Positions 52,957-63,164 of a DNA stretch of 64,000 nt are shown here, piece after piece; position 1 is the first letter of the stretch, and each line of letters starts with the position of its first letter. A program made the position numbers and the translations under genes. The notes under the pieces were generated by a model, which was given only the letters and a program-made list of their open reading frames with translations, was not told the DNA's origin and made no database searches. The DNA comes from Mariannaea sp. PMI_226 (taxonomy: Eukaryota; Ascomycota; Sordariomycetes; Hypocreales; Nectriaceae), in NCBI GenBank assembly GCA_024336345.1, contig JANFOG010000017.1, positions 434,001 to 498,000 on the forward strand. Direction: 5' to 3'.

Positions 52957-55776
52957 ATGACTCACTTACATCCCCGAACGCTTTCCGGAATGGCACCTGC
53001 AGAAATTCTGCATCGATTTAAAAGGATCGAAGAGATAGTTGTCCGATGTAGTTCAAGGTTGTCAAGTGCTAAATCTCCGGCTAAAATATACGAAGAGAGG
53101 ACGGCAGATATCCGAGGGCGCATCACCCAGTCATGGACAAGCTTGGATTCAGCTCCGGCTTCAGAAAAATCGAGACTTCGAGACGATATCGTGGAGTTAG
53201 GTGGTCAGTTAAAAGAGCTGGAAATCAACTATGAGGCCGGCGCACAGGATGAGGAGAAGGCATATAACCAGGCGTTACAAGAGATCGTAGACACGCTCTG
53301 CTACGAACTACTAGAGATTATTGGACCTACCAAGATAGAGTCATACTTACAAAGCACCTCGGGCGAGGATTCTGCCCGGCAAGACTCCAACAATGTGGCT
53401 ATTACTTATCAGCCACACGATACCACACTCCAAAAGATCGTCGCCAGAGAAGTGTACGTTTCTAAAGGAATGCCCGAGAACAGGTACTTGAGTTCGACGA
53501 CAACTCCCGCAGGCGTAAGTGCTCAACACATCGCCCACATTCCTGATTGCTTACTGACCGTCATAGAACAAACGTAAGAGAACATCGCCAGAATCCATAG
53601 GAAGGAAGCGTCGTCAAGCCGAGAAAGGTGACCATCGTACCGATTTTGACAATTCTATTGTCTCTTCTACAGTTACAGGGTCTTCGCAAAGACGAACACG
53701 GCATAGACACAGGAGACATGGCGATAACAGGTCGACTAATGGAGAAGACCTTGAGGGCATCACAAACCCGGATGCCGGCAGCGTGTATCTTGCATTCTGG
53801 GCAAAGTCCAAGGATTGGTTAGCAGTGCTCCTACTTCCGATGCAAGACCTCCAAAGCGTGGGAATTTCGGGTTCGATAGAAAGTCTTGGTTTAGCAGAGG
53901 TTCTCCCTAGGTGCTACTGTGCTGAGCAAGGTAACTTTTCCTGGGCGGAGGGATACAACGACGGCGAGCCTCTGATCATGGAGCGAGAGTTCCCCGTGAT
54001 GTACTTTGATGGCCAAGACTTTCCCGCCAAAAGCGCCGTCGGCTGGGTCTCCGCAAGAGATTTGAGGCAGTTCGATGCGAACAACAAGAACTCACTTGTT
54101 CCTCACATACAATCGGTTCGCAAGTTTCTCAAGACTTGGGAAGGAAAGTGTTCGCCAGAACGAGGAGTAGGCGGATCAAAGCTTGAGGCACCTGACGCGC
54201 CAGAACAGTCATCAACAGACGCCAACAACAACCCGCCTTCACATCTGAAAGGTAACTTAGTAATTTACTCCTTGATGGACTGGATCGCTTACTATATACA
54301 GTTCCTCTTCAACATCACAGTCCTAAGATGGCAGCTCCTGACCAGGATCAAGAGAAATCCAGCTCTCTACCCACAACTCAACCAGTTTCATCTTTAGATC
54401 ACGTTGCCCAGCATGACCCCCCCATTCAACAACAATCATTACTCGATCTTCGCAACGATGAGGGACAACAGCTTCGACTGGACCTGGAAAACGCTGCGAC
54501 ATCTTCTCATGAGCCGGAACGGCCGCTTGATGAACCTTGTGACCTCTTTGAGCCTAGCAGTACTGCCGCACTTTCAAATACGACACAGGAGGTTCGTCAG
54601 GACGCTGATTTATTGAGACCACATTGCAACGAGAGAGCAAGCAGGACCGCTGCCCCTGAGAAAAATATGAGAGCTGGGCTATTTGGATTATCTGTGTCAG
54701 AGCAAGCCTTTGGCGATGCTGCATGCCCACCACATCCGCCACCAAGAGAGTCGTTTCCCGTGAATCTGGTGTCAAAACCACCCAAAACGCCGGAACTCCA
54801 CGCAACAGAGGCTTTCACATCAAGTCCATCTATCCCACACACTTCACCAGTAGCCCCTACACAACAAGCCCTGCTTTGCGCTCCACAGCAACACGCACAA
54901 CTGGAGATGAGTCATCCCCACAGCAACCGACTCGTCATCGATGCTGCATGCCCGACAACAGAAGAGCGACAACCAGCACACCAGGCTCCAAGTGTGGTTG
55001 AGAGCAGCAATGACGCATCAGACGCCGTTGGCGGTATGCCGGACTTGCATCCTATGCCGTGTAATGCGGACCACCCACATCTAAGTCAAATAGGAGCTTC
55101 GTATAACTTCGAAGCCTCCAGAACTACTGTTGTATTGCCACCGATCAGCTCCATGCTTGCGCAGGGAGTGAAAAATCCTCCGTCACACGAACCTCCCGGT
55201 CAAACGTCAACTTTGAATGAGCAGCCGTCTTCTTTTCCCGCTCCATCGGCCCAGGCAGCCATCAATGCACCATCACCGCCATCACTATCACCGTCACTGC
55301 GTACTCGGCCGTTGACGACCAAACTTGCCACTCGGTTGCCAGCTGTTCAAGCATCGTTTTATCAAGCATCAACTACCCAATCTGCACCTGCTCTTCCCGC
55401 TCAGGGCCCGAGCGACGACTCGTTCCATACTCGAGGGTTGTCTGCTAGTACAGGAATTGAGCAGCGTCGCTTAACCACCCCTGATGTACCAACATCTGAC
55501 TCGCATGACGGATGTAATGCACAGGTTTCCTGCGAGCTCGAAGTCACCCACTCAACGGTTGACTGGTACAAAAAGCTTCCACAAGATTTGACCGAGTATT
55601 TAGAAAAATATCAGTACAATAACAAATTAAGTCTTGGGATCGATGGGTTGCGGATAGCTTCGGGTCATTATACATGTCCTTTCTGTGATGAGTCGAAGAG
55701 GAAACCGTACAAGCGCCCTAGCCCTTTCTCAAACCACTTAGCAAGCCACTGGGCTGTTCTCATGAAGAAGCAGTGA
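52957..55776 (+). CDS. Large protein with coiled coil, novel domain and C2H2 finger, 905 aa
   Basis: Three exons joined at consensus introns (53515-53566 GTAAGT...CATAG; 54252-54301 GTAACT...TACAG) give 905 residues in one frame. N-terminus: MTHLHPRTLSGMAPAEILHR and a charged coiled coil (about 40-135). A basic patch (KRKRTSPES, then RKRRQAEK) may be a nuclear signal. From about residue 259 comes a conserved-looking domain: VYLAFWAKSKDWLAVLLLP, SIESLGLAEVLPRCYC, FSWAEGYNDGEPLIMEREF, YFDGQDFPAKSAVGW. A long Pro/Ser/Thr-rich linker follows. The end has WYKKLPQDLTEYLEKYQ and a zinc finger (CPFC ... HLASH, about 872-899). I know no named family; similar uncharacterised proteins exist in related fungi as far as I remember. 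A nuclear DNA-binding role is inferred. Confidence 0.68.
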
Positions 55777-56367
55777 AGATGTTGTCGATATCTGTATTCA
55801 CCTCAGCTGTGGGATCGGGTATGTGTGTCTCAGCGATAGAAGATCGGCGATTGATACGTAATGACGAATTTAGGAGTTCTTCTTCATTCAAACGTGCCAC
55901 AACCGGTGTACAATAGAATTTCATACGATCTAACCGAGCTCTGCTTTACTCGACGCTTATCTAGAAGTGAAAAGAGACACAGAGTCAGTGCTAAGAGCGA
56001 CGGTACTACTACTACTGTACAAAGGATCGCTTGTAATTTTCTAAAATACACACTTTCTGTCCGTGCGCTGCTCCTTGTCGAATGTAATTTCATTAAATTA
56101 CACACTTTTTATCCGTGCACGCCGGTTGGTCCTACATTCGCTATAAACCTTACCAACTTTTCTTTTTGTGATAGCACTACTGCTGGTATTAGTATGCCGA
56201 GAGATAGTTGCCCCTGAGAAGGACCAAATAACTCAAGGTCTTCTTTTTCTTTCCTTCCTCCTTTTTCTTTAATCTATTGTCTATCCTACATAATACAAAT
56301 GCTTGGCCCTGTTACCTTGAATCGATAAGTCTACACCACGGCCTACCGTCTGTTGGAGCCTTTCTCA
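55777..56367. other. Intergenic, probable promoter of the 1,755-aa gene
   Basis: No gene was recognised. An imperfect direct repeat of about 33 bp lies at 56036-56120 (AATACACACTTTCTGTCCGTGC / AATTACACACTTTTTATCCG in part). Pyrimidine-rich tracts (CTTTTTCTTTCCTTCCTCC) precede the start. Confidence 0.4.
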
Positions 56368-59300
56368 ATGGAAACCCAAAGACTCCTAACGAACCTTCAA
56401 TTATATATCGACCCCAACGCCCGTGTTCTCATCTGTTGCCGGAACGAATGCCTCTGCGCCCTCTCCACTGATGGCTCACGCGTCACCACACATCTTAGAG
56501 ACAAGCATAATATCCCAGCAGACATGAGGAAGGGCCTGACCAAGGTGCTCAAGACGCAGCGCTTGCTCGATCCTGATAAGGCCCTCCCACGGGAGGATGG
56601 TTTACCAGAACATCCCTACCTTCGAACCTACGATGGCTTTGACTGTGATGGGTGCACATTTCGCACAGTTAGTCTCCAGTCAATGAAACGCCACTTCTCC
56701 GACCCAGCGATGCACGATCAATGCCGCCACTACGGTCAAACTCGCTCCCCGAACGAAGTTGACGAGCTATTCCAGTACGTCTTTTTGCAGACGTGGGTAA
56801 GTGGCCCTGGGAGACAATACTGGCTTATCGAACGCAATGGCAGCCGGCTGCGGCCGATCGGGGGCCAGCAGGTTCAGGACCATCTGAGGTCGATACGCGA
56901 ACGGGAACGGGAACGTGAGCGTAGGCAGACGACATCTGCGGTGGGGGCTGGAGATTACCACAGCATGCCATCAAAGCGGCTACGAGCATCATCACCGGAT
57001 TTAAGCTCGGGTTCAGGGAACTTAACATTTGCTGAAAAAACCCCTTGGATTGAGCGAACTGGTTGGGAGGAGATGTACCGAGGCAAGAATCGATCGGTGC
57101 TCTCCGCCTTGATGGAAAGACCCGATTCCTGGCCTCATTATTTGGGTCAGGATCACGTCCTCGGTTACTGCAGCACAAATGATTCAGAAACGGACGTTAT
57201 CATCAGTCCAGCTGGAGATGAGTTGAGGATAGCCGCCATCCTTAACCTGTTCGATCGAGTGATGGATCAGTGCGAAGAAACAGCAAGAAAGACTAGCCGG
57301 GGTATCCTCTGCTGGTTGCGGAGCAGTCGAGCGTTGTCATGCTATCCAAAGCCATTTACGTTTGTAAGCAGCCCCTCGACTACAAAAGGATATCGTCTTT
57401 TATTCAAAAGATGTCTTGCTCTGGTCCTGCGAGCCTACCGCATGGCTTCAGCCAATCGACAAAAGTTTATCGGGTCCCGCCTCAGCAAGAAGCAGATACG
57501 CTATTTGGAGTTAGTATGGAACCATGCGTACTGGGATCATGCAAAAGAGATGACGAGTCTATCGGCAGATACAGGTCACGCCAGAGCTAGAGCTGGAGAA
57601 GCAGTTCTCAACTCTGTCAGGAGGCGTCGTGATCCTCCTGAAGTTGATAGTGATGGTGATGAGGAAAAGTGGACGGATGATGATGAGGGTGACTGTAGTG
57701 ATAGTGACGGTGACGACGATGGTAGCGATGCTGATGGGGATGATGACTACGACAATGAAGATGACGACGAGGATGTCGCTGAAGAGTGCCAGGAAGACGA
57801 GGAAGATAATGCCGGTGTACTAACTGGAAGTTGGGCAGGAACCACGAACTCTTTGGAAGAGGAATGTGGAGAGAGCACTGCAGACCAGCTGGCAGAGCTG
57901 CTAGAATATTTGTTTGGGCTGACGGCATCACTCTGCACTCAGACTCTAATCAATGGCCAGCCGAGCTCGACGATATTGGTATATGCTAGCGGAATCCTTG
58001 GCTTCTCTTCTAATTCGAAAGCCTTTCTCCCCGCCCGATCTTATACAAAATACTTGTCAGGATTGATATACATCCAGCGGCTTGTCTTCCTCGAACTCGC
58101 TCTTCCTCTACATCGTTATATAAAGCTTGGGATTGCTCAACGGCCGCGGATCAATCAACTTCAGCGGCTCGAGCCCATACGACAGTCCTATATGGTAAAC
58201 GGCGCTCAGTCTCCTTTCGAGGAGATGATGAGCCTGCGGAACTACGGCCGGGTCTTGGCTCGAACAGATAGCCCCGCATTTCTCTTCCGCTGGAGTGACG
58301 ATTCCCAAACCATCTTCCATGGTGATGTCATGAACGTGTCTATGGGCAACTTTCGTCGTCTGCCAGACTACTTCATAGAGCAGGCCGAGGCCCTCTGTGA
58401 CGAGCTGATGCTCAACTGGAGGCCTTCTGTCGACCTTACACAGATCAAAGACGACATGATGGATATGACGCAGGGCTTCTCATTCGTGAAGCACACGAAG
58501 AATAGATTACAAGAGGCATACCTGGAGTTGTACGAAAGAGCTTGCACGACTCGGCTCCGGGGTTTATCCCGGGCGGGATCATGGAACAGCAAGGCTACAT
58601 TTGCCTGGATGAAGAAGGAAGAAGCATTCCGGAGTGCCCTAGCAGGATGTATGCATCTTGGAGGCGGTCAGGTACCCCGCTGCAAGGAGCTTCTTAGCTT
58701 GTGGTGCGTCAATGGCGAGTTTGGTCCAAGAGGGATCTACGTCTATAATGGAGCCATGGTCTATATTATACGTCACCACAAGGCAAGGCGATCTACCAAT
58801 CGTGAATTTGTTGTCGCTCGATTCTTATCTGCGCAGATTAGTCACCTGCTATATAAGTATTTGGTGTACATCCGGCCATTGGTGGATATGTTATATAGAG
58901 AGAGTTGCGCTGGATCTCAGGAAAGCATACAATACTCACCCCTGCTTTTCCGAGCGGAGATGAATCCTAACAGCAAACCCTGGCCAACGGGCCGGTTTAC
59001 CTCCATTCTAAAAACAGCAACTAAGAAGTTATGGGACTTTCCTGTGAATTCTCAACTACTTCGGCAATTGTGCATTGCAATATCAGAAAAGCATGTGCGT
59101 GAGGTATACGAACCTTTTAATCGATTCGACGATACTGGAGCAAATGCGGACCGTAATGTGGTTTTTGCCTGGCAGAGCGGGCACCGTCCGCTACAGCGAG
59201 GATCAACATATGACCTAGATGGTGCTTTCCCAACGAAACTTCAACCGCAGCTCCTGCACGTCTATGAATGGGCATCAACCCGATGGCATGAGTTTCTTCA

Positions 59301-61635
59301 CCTCCCAAGCAAATTTATTCCGGCGAGAATCGATCTGAGCCGGGAACAGGGACAGGGGCGACAGGTGCTGCTATGGTCCTCCTCTCCCCCATCCGACAAG
59401 ACAGCAGCCAACTGGGAGAAGTTCCCTGCCACAAAATCCTTGAGCAACCAACCCACATCTCGCCGCACCCACGCTCAAGACACTAGACTCCCGGCAGCTC
59501 AGCCGCACTTCCAGAAGGAACACGGTCAAGGTGTTATGATCCATACTCGGCCGCCCAGTCCCAACAAACATCGATTGCTAAGTGATGCTACCGACATACC
59601 GGTATACGAGATTGACAGCGACTCACCTTCTCCTCTCGGAAAACGAAACCGCCTTACTGCGAAAAGAGCTGTATCGTTACATGCCAACCCGGATATAGGC
59701 GTGGGTTCTTCCCATGATGCCGGCGGGTCGGGCATACGAGTTCAGAGTCAAAGGCAGAAACGGAAGCGGGGCCATAAGAGTGTAGCGGCAGATGATGCAG
59801 TCTCCATATCCTCAGTCGAAGGCGGGAGCTTAGAGGCCCAGACCCACGGAACCGGCACAAGGACTGCCAACCATACTTGCACGATCCCATGGGCATCATC
59901 GCCACCAGGACAACAAAAACGGGCAGGTAAATGGAGGCGGATACATACTGACTGTGTCACTGGACCCTCATCACCTCAATTGACTATCCCTTTGGCTATG
60001 TCAATCACTAGGCGGCAAGAAATCACGGAAAGGCAGGAGACCCTGCTCGCACAGCCCTTATTCGGCTGTCTGAAGGAAGTAGACTCGGCCGAAGCGATTG
60101 AGGAGCGGCGCTCCATTCTCCAATTTCTCAGCAGGTATAGCATTGGTAAGGCGAACCCTTTTCGTCGGCAGGATCAGCTAGCAGAAGTGGTCCAGACCGT
60201 AGAGTGGTGGGGACTTGTAGGCTGCCAGCTATGTTTCGCTGCCACAGGCCAGTGTGAGCCCGATCACAACATGCACTCATGCAGGAGGAGGGGTGTTGAG
60301 GGCGAAAAGGCCAGAGTCATACTTCAATGGTTGGAAGAGTTGGCTATACCTTTGTCATTCAGCTCTCAGCGCCGAGGTGATTGCAGCATATGTGCGCCAT
60401 TTCACCCATGTAGAGAAACGGTATTCGGGATCCTCGCGGCTGAAGATAGATCTCCAGACAAAGGAGCCATTTGGGGCAAGAGGTTTGAGGAAAAGCCTGG
60501 CCCAGACGGACACTGTGAACACAGACCCATCATTCGACAAGTCATTGCTGCTCTCTGCGTATATGACAATCAATTTCTAGGCAAACTCATCACCAAGATG
60601 GCTTCGGATCAAGACGGCACAGATCTAACTATACAGGCTGATGCTCAGAAGTGGTTCAAGCAGCGCATAACAATCCAGCACAATTGCTTCTCCAATCTTC
60701 TTCTAGTTTACGAATCCCTGGTGCGTGCATTTTATTTCCGCCGAAACCAAAGTCAGAGTCTTGAGGCCTTATGGGGATTCCCTCATCAACCGCCGGGACA
60801 ACTGCCAATGGAGAGGAATCTAGAATTGGAATCAGATGTGGAGCTTTCCGGCTGGGACGATGCAGAAGAGGTGAGCCGGTGGGAGGCCTCTCTCGTATGG
60901 TGGATAGGCAAGTGTAGCTTCTGTGCGAGCCGTGGCCTTCAAGGCCATCATATCCTGCATATGCTTCGAGAATGCAAGAGGGGCGGCGCGGACAAAGTAA
61001 AGAGCGAGCTTGGCATTGCCATGTATAAGGAGGGGATTCTTCCGTCAGGAGGGTGTAGAAATTGCCATCTCCCATTTGAGCTTTGCAACAGCTGGTTTAA
61101 GCAGAGGGATGGAAAGTGGGTACACCTAAACCCAAACCGCCCCCAGTGCCAATACAATAGATATCTCCTAGGAGATGTTATTATTGGATTGTATTACTCG
61201 GGGAGGAGTGAGTTTAAGGAGAGCATTCTTGAACAGGCTGAGGAGTATTGTGAAGCTCATAGCTTTCAGATGGATTTTGAAGAGGAAACAGTAGCTTGCA
61301 GTTTATCACAGGACATTACTGTGGCTGGGGTTAAGGGATCAGAGATGATTCGCATGCTGGCATTACTGACAAGGAGAATATGGGCAAGGATGGGGGAGGG
61401 CAGTTACGGAGGCAGAGAGCGCATTGGGGAGAATTTTAGTTGGTATAAATCATCTCCTATTGCCTCTAGTGGGTCTGAGGGTAGCCGAGGTATAGAGCTG
61501 GCTGTTGCTACTGCCACTAGTGATGATGAAAAGGATGGAGAGGAAGAAGGGGAGAATGTAGATGAAGTAGCCGCATTCCTCTATCGTATCCACCGCGAGG
61601 ATGAGGAGATATTCAGGCAGTATAGTGCTAGATGA
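56368..61635 (+). CDS. OrsD/telomere-linked-helicase-like protein without helicase, 1,755 aa
   Basis: The first ATG in frame is 56368. The N-terminus has zinc-finger-like pairs (ICCRNECLCALSTDGSRVTT then HLRDKH; FDCDGCTFRTVSLQSMKRHF) and TPWIERTGWEEMYRGK, CWLRSSRALSC, as in the OrsD family. An acidic Asp/Glu-only stretch covers residues 426-485. Next come FGLTASLCTQTLI, YLSGLIYIQRLVFLELALPL, then RHHKARRSTNREFVVARFL (802), LLRQLCIAISEKHVREVY (Arg899) and AWQSGHRPLQRGSTYDLDG (His939, Tyr948). A low-complexity linker (about 1010-1225) follows. The last 500 residues hold repeated Cys/His groups (GCQLCFAATGQC; DCSICAPFHPC; KCSFCASRG; GGCRNCHLPFELC), as at the C-terminus of telomere-linked RecQ-type proteins. 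No helicase motif is seen. There are no introns or stops. Confidence 0.7.
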   Translation: METQRLLTNLQLYIDPNARVLICCRNECLCALSTDGSRVTTHLRDKHNIPADMRKGLTKVLKTQRLLDPDKALPREDGLPEHPYLRTYDGFDCDGCTFRTVSLQSMKRHFSDPAMHDQCRHYGQTRSPNEVDELFQYVFLQTWVSGPGRQYWLIERNGSRLRPIGGQQVQDHLRSIRERERERERRQTTSAVGAGDYHSMPSKRLRASSPDLSSGSGNLTFAEKTPWIERTGWEEMYRGKNRSVLSALMERPDSWPHYLGQDHVLGYCSTNDSETDVIISPAGDELRIAAILNLFDRVMDQCEETARKTSRGILCWLRSSRALSCYPKPFTFVSSPSTTKGYRLLFKRCLALVLRAYRMASANRQKFIGSRLSKKQIRYLELVWNHAYWDHAKEMTSLSADTGHARARAGEAVLNSVRRRRDPPEVDSDGDEEKWTDDDEGDCSDSDGDDDGSDADGDDDYDNEDDDEDVAEECQEDEEDNAGVLTGSWAGTTNSLEEECGESTADQLAELLEYLFGLTASLCTQTLINGQPSSTILVYASGILGFSSNSKAFLPARSYTKYLSGLIYIQRLVFLELALPLHRYIKLGIAQRPRINQLQRLEPIRQSYMVNGAQSPFEEMMSLRNYGRVLARTDSPAFLFRWSDDSQTIFHGDVMNVSMGNFRRLPDYFIEQAEALCDELMLNWRPSVDLTQIKDDMMDMTQGFSFVKHTKNRLQEAYLELYERACTTRLRGLSRAGSWNSKATFAWMKKEEAFRSALAGCMHLGGGQVPRCKELLSLWCVNGEFGPRGIYVYNGAMVYIIRHHKARRSTNREFVVARFLSAQISHLLYKYLVYIRPLVDMLYRESCAGSQESIQYSPLLFRAEMNPNSKPWPTGRFTSILKTATKKLWDFPVNSQLLRQLCIAISEKHVREVYEPFNRFDDTGANADRNVVFAWQSGHRPLQRGSTYDLDGAFPTKLQPQLLHVYEWASTRWHEFLHLPSKFIPARIDLSREQGQGRQVLLWSSSPPSDKTAANWEKFPATKSLSNQPTSRRTHAQDTRLPAAQPHFQKEHGQGVMIHTRPPSPNKHRLLSDATDIPVYEIDSDSPSPLGKRNRLTAKRAVSLHANPDIGVGSSHDAGGSGIRVQSQRQKRKRGHKSVAADDAVSISSVEGGSLEAQTHGTGTRTANHTCTIPWASSPPGQQKRAGKWRRIHTDCVTGPSSPQLTIPLAMSITRRQEITERQETLLAQPLFGCLKEVDSAEAIEERRSILQFLSRYSIGKANPFRRQDQLAEVVQTVEWWGLVGCQLCFAATGQCEPDHNMHSCRRRGVEGEKARVILQWLEELAIPLSFSSQRRGDCSICAPFHPCRETVFGILAAEDRSPDKGAIWGKRFEEKPGPDGHCEHRPIIRQVIAALCVYDNQFLGKLITKMASDQDGTDLTIQADAQKWFKQRITIQHNCFSNLLLVYESLVRAFYFRRNQSQSLEALWGFPHQPPGQLPMERNLELESDVELSGWDDAEEVSRWEASLVWWIGKCSFCASRGLQGHHILHMLRECKRGGADKVKSELGIAMYKEGILPSGGCRNCHLPFELCNSWFKQRDGKWVHLNPNRPQCQYNRYLLGDVIIGLYYSGRSEFKESILEQAEEYCEAHSFQMDFEEETVACSLSQDITVAGVKGSEMIRMLALLTRRIWARMGEGSYGGRERIGENFSWYKSSPIASSGSEGSRGIELAVATATSDDEKDGEEEGENVDEVAAFLYRIHREDEEIFRQYSAR

Positions 61636-63030
61636 GGAGTATTTAATTAAGCAAGCAGTTACAAGAAAGCTGTTTATTACATACCGGAGCACCTGTTTGT
61701 TATCTATAAGCCATGTAGGGCGGCAGTGGTCGCCAACAAAGTGGTCAGTTATATCAAATCATAGCATAGAGGAAGATCAATCAACAGCAAGCTGAAGCAG
61801 CTTTATGAGGCCGTAAAGGTCAGTATTGGTATCATTTGCAACCAGAAAGAATTGCAGTAATAGCCAATGCCGCTCCCAACAATAGCCACGATCCTGACGT
61901 GAGGGTTGCGGGTGGGGCAAGTTAGAGTGTTTTTGGAGGTAGGGTAACCTTTCAACAAATCAGCTACGACCCAACTAGTAGAGTCATCACAACGGTTCAT
62001 AGGGTCAGGGTTGGGACGTGTGTCGTGTGGGACTCAGTGAAATACAAAAGGCAGTTCAAATGCAATATAAAAATATATCTTAAATGCACCACAACAATAC
62101 ATATAATAAAAAATACACCAAGCGATAGCAACCATCGTAATGAACATGATACAGAAGACTATAGCATTTTATATTATTTCCTCGATCTTTTATGCCCAAT
62201 TCAAGAGATAAATCAACATGAAAAGAAGATGATCAGGTGGCAGGTCACGAGGTGGCTTGCCAGGTTCCATCTGTAGCCTTGTTAGGTGGCTGAGGGAATC
62301 AACCAATGTAAAGACTTATAAACAAAATAGACCCTGTTGAGGCGTTTCTATGGACCAATCCAATCCATTATAGAATAAATGTACCCTGCTTGCCCTCTCA
62401 TGAACCAATACAATGCGGTATATCCTTATCAACCTTATCCTTGGCCCACCCTCCTCCTCAGTTCTACAACAATGGGCTACCAACAACATCATGTTCACAC
62501 AGATTTCAACCTCCATCTAGAGAGGCAGTAGTAATAATTATCGCTAGATTGTTTACGATAGCTAGATATGCATATCTTATAACTCTCCCGTGATTATATC
62601 TACCATACTGAGTGTAAGTCAACCAAACAATCTAGAATACTTATCCAAAAACGTCAATTCTCATCAGCTCTATCTCTACTTTTATCTAAGACCTCTCCTT
62701 CCTTTCCATTTACCCTAAAGCCATTATGATGATTATTTAGAGGCTACAACAAGAAGTAATGTGGCATTATTGTACCTCTAACTTAGCGTAGTACCCCCCC
62801 TGTTATTCTTGTAACCGCCACACTTCTCACTACCCTCATAGAATCCAATCATTTAGCTTACTAATGGTTTCTCCTGCTCCTATTGCAGGAACATCAAGAC
62901 TTTCTCGTACCCTCCAATACATTTAGCTCCTAAGCTGTACTGTAAAGAGATTGGAAAAAAGCAATGAAGCTGGCAACGACTCGTAAGCATTCTAGGACAA
63001 AGACGGAAAATTATAAACAAAGTAGGAAAA
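61636..63030. other. Intergenic, nothing recognised
   Basis: No coding frame, RNA gene or repeat was recognised. The sequence is AT-rich with frequent stops in all frames. Confidence 0.4.
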
Positions 63031-63164
63031 CAAATAACAATAAAGAGTAAATAAAATAGCTAAAACGTAGAGAGATTAGAAGGGGTATACATGTGTGTGT
63101 GTGTTTGAGAAGAGTCTTTATTATTTCTTATTTTTACAAGCACCGACCATTTATACCGCGAACT

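Noticed and set aside
61450..61692. Minus-strand frame at the end of the 1,755-residue gene
   Set aside because: It lies opposite the intact large frame and is hydrophobic only because of the complementary acidic codons.
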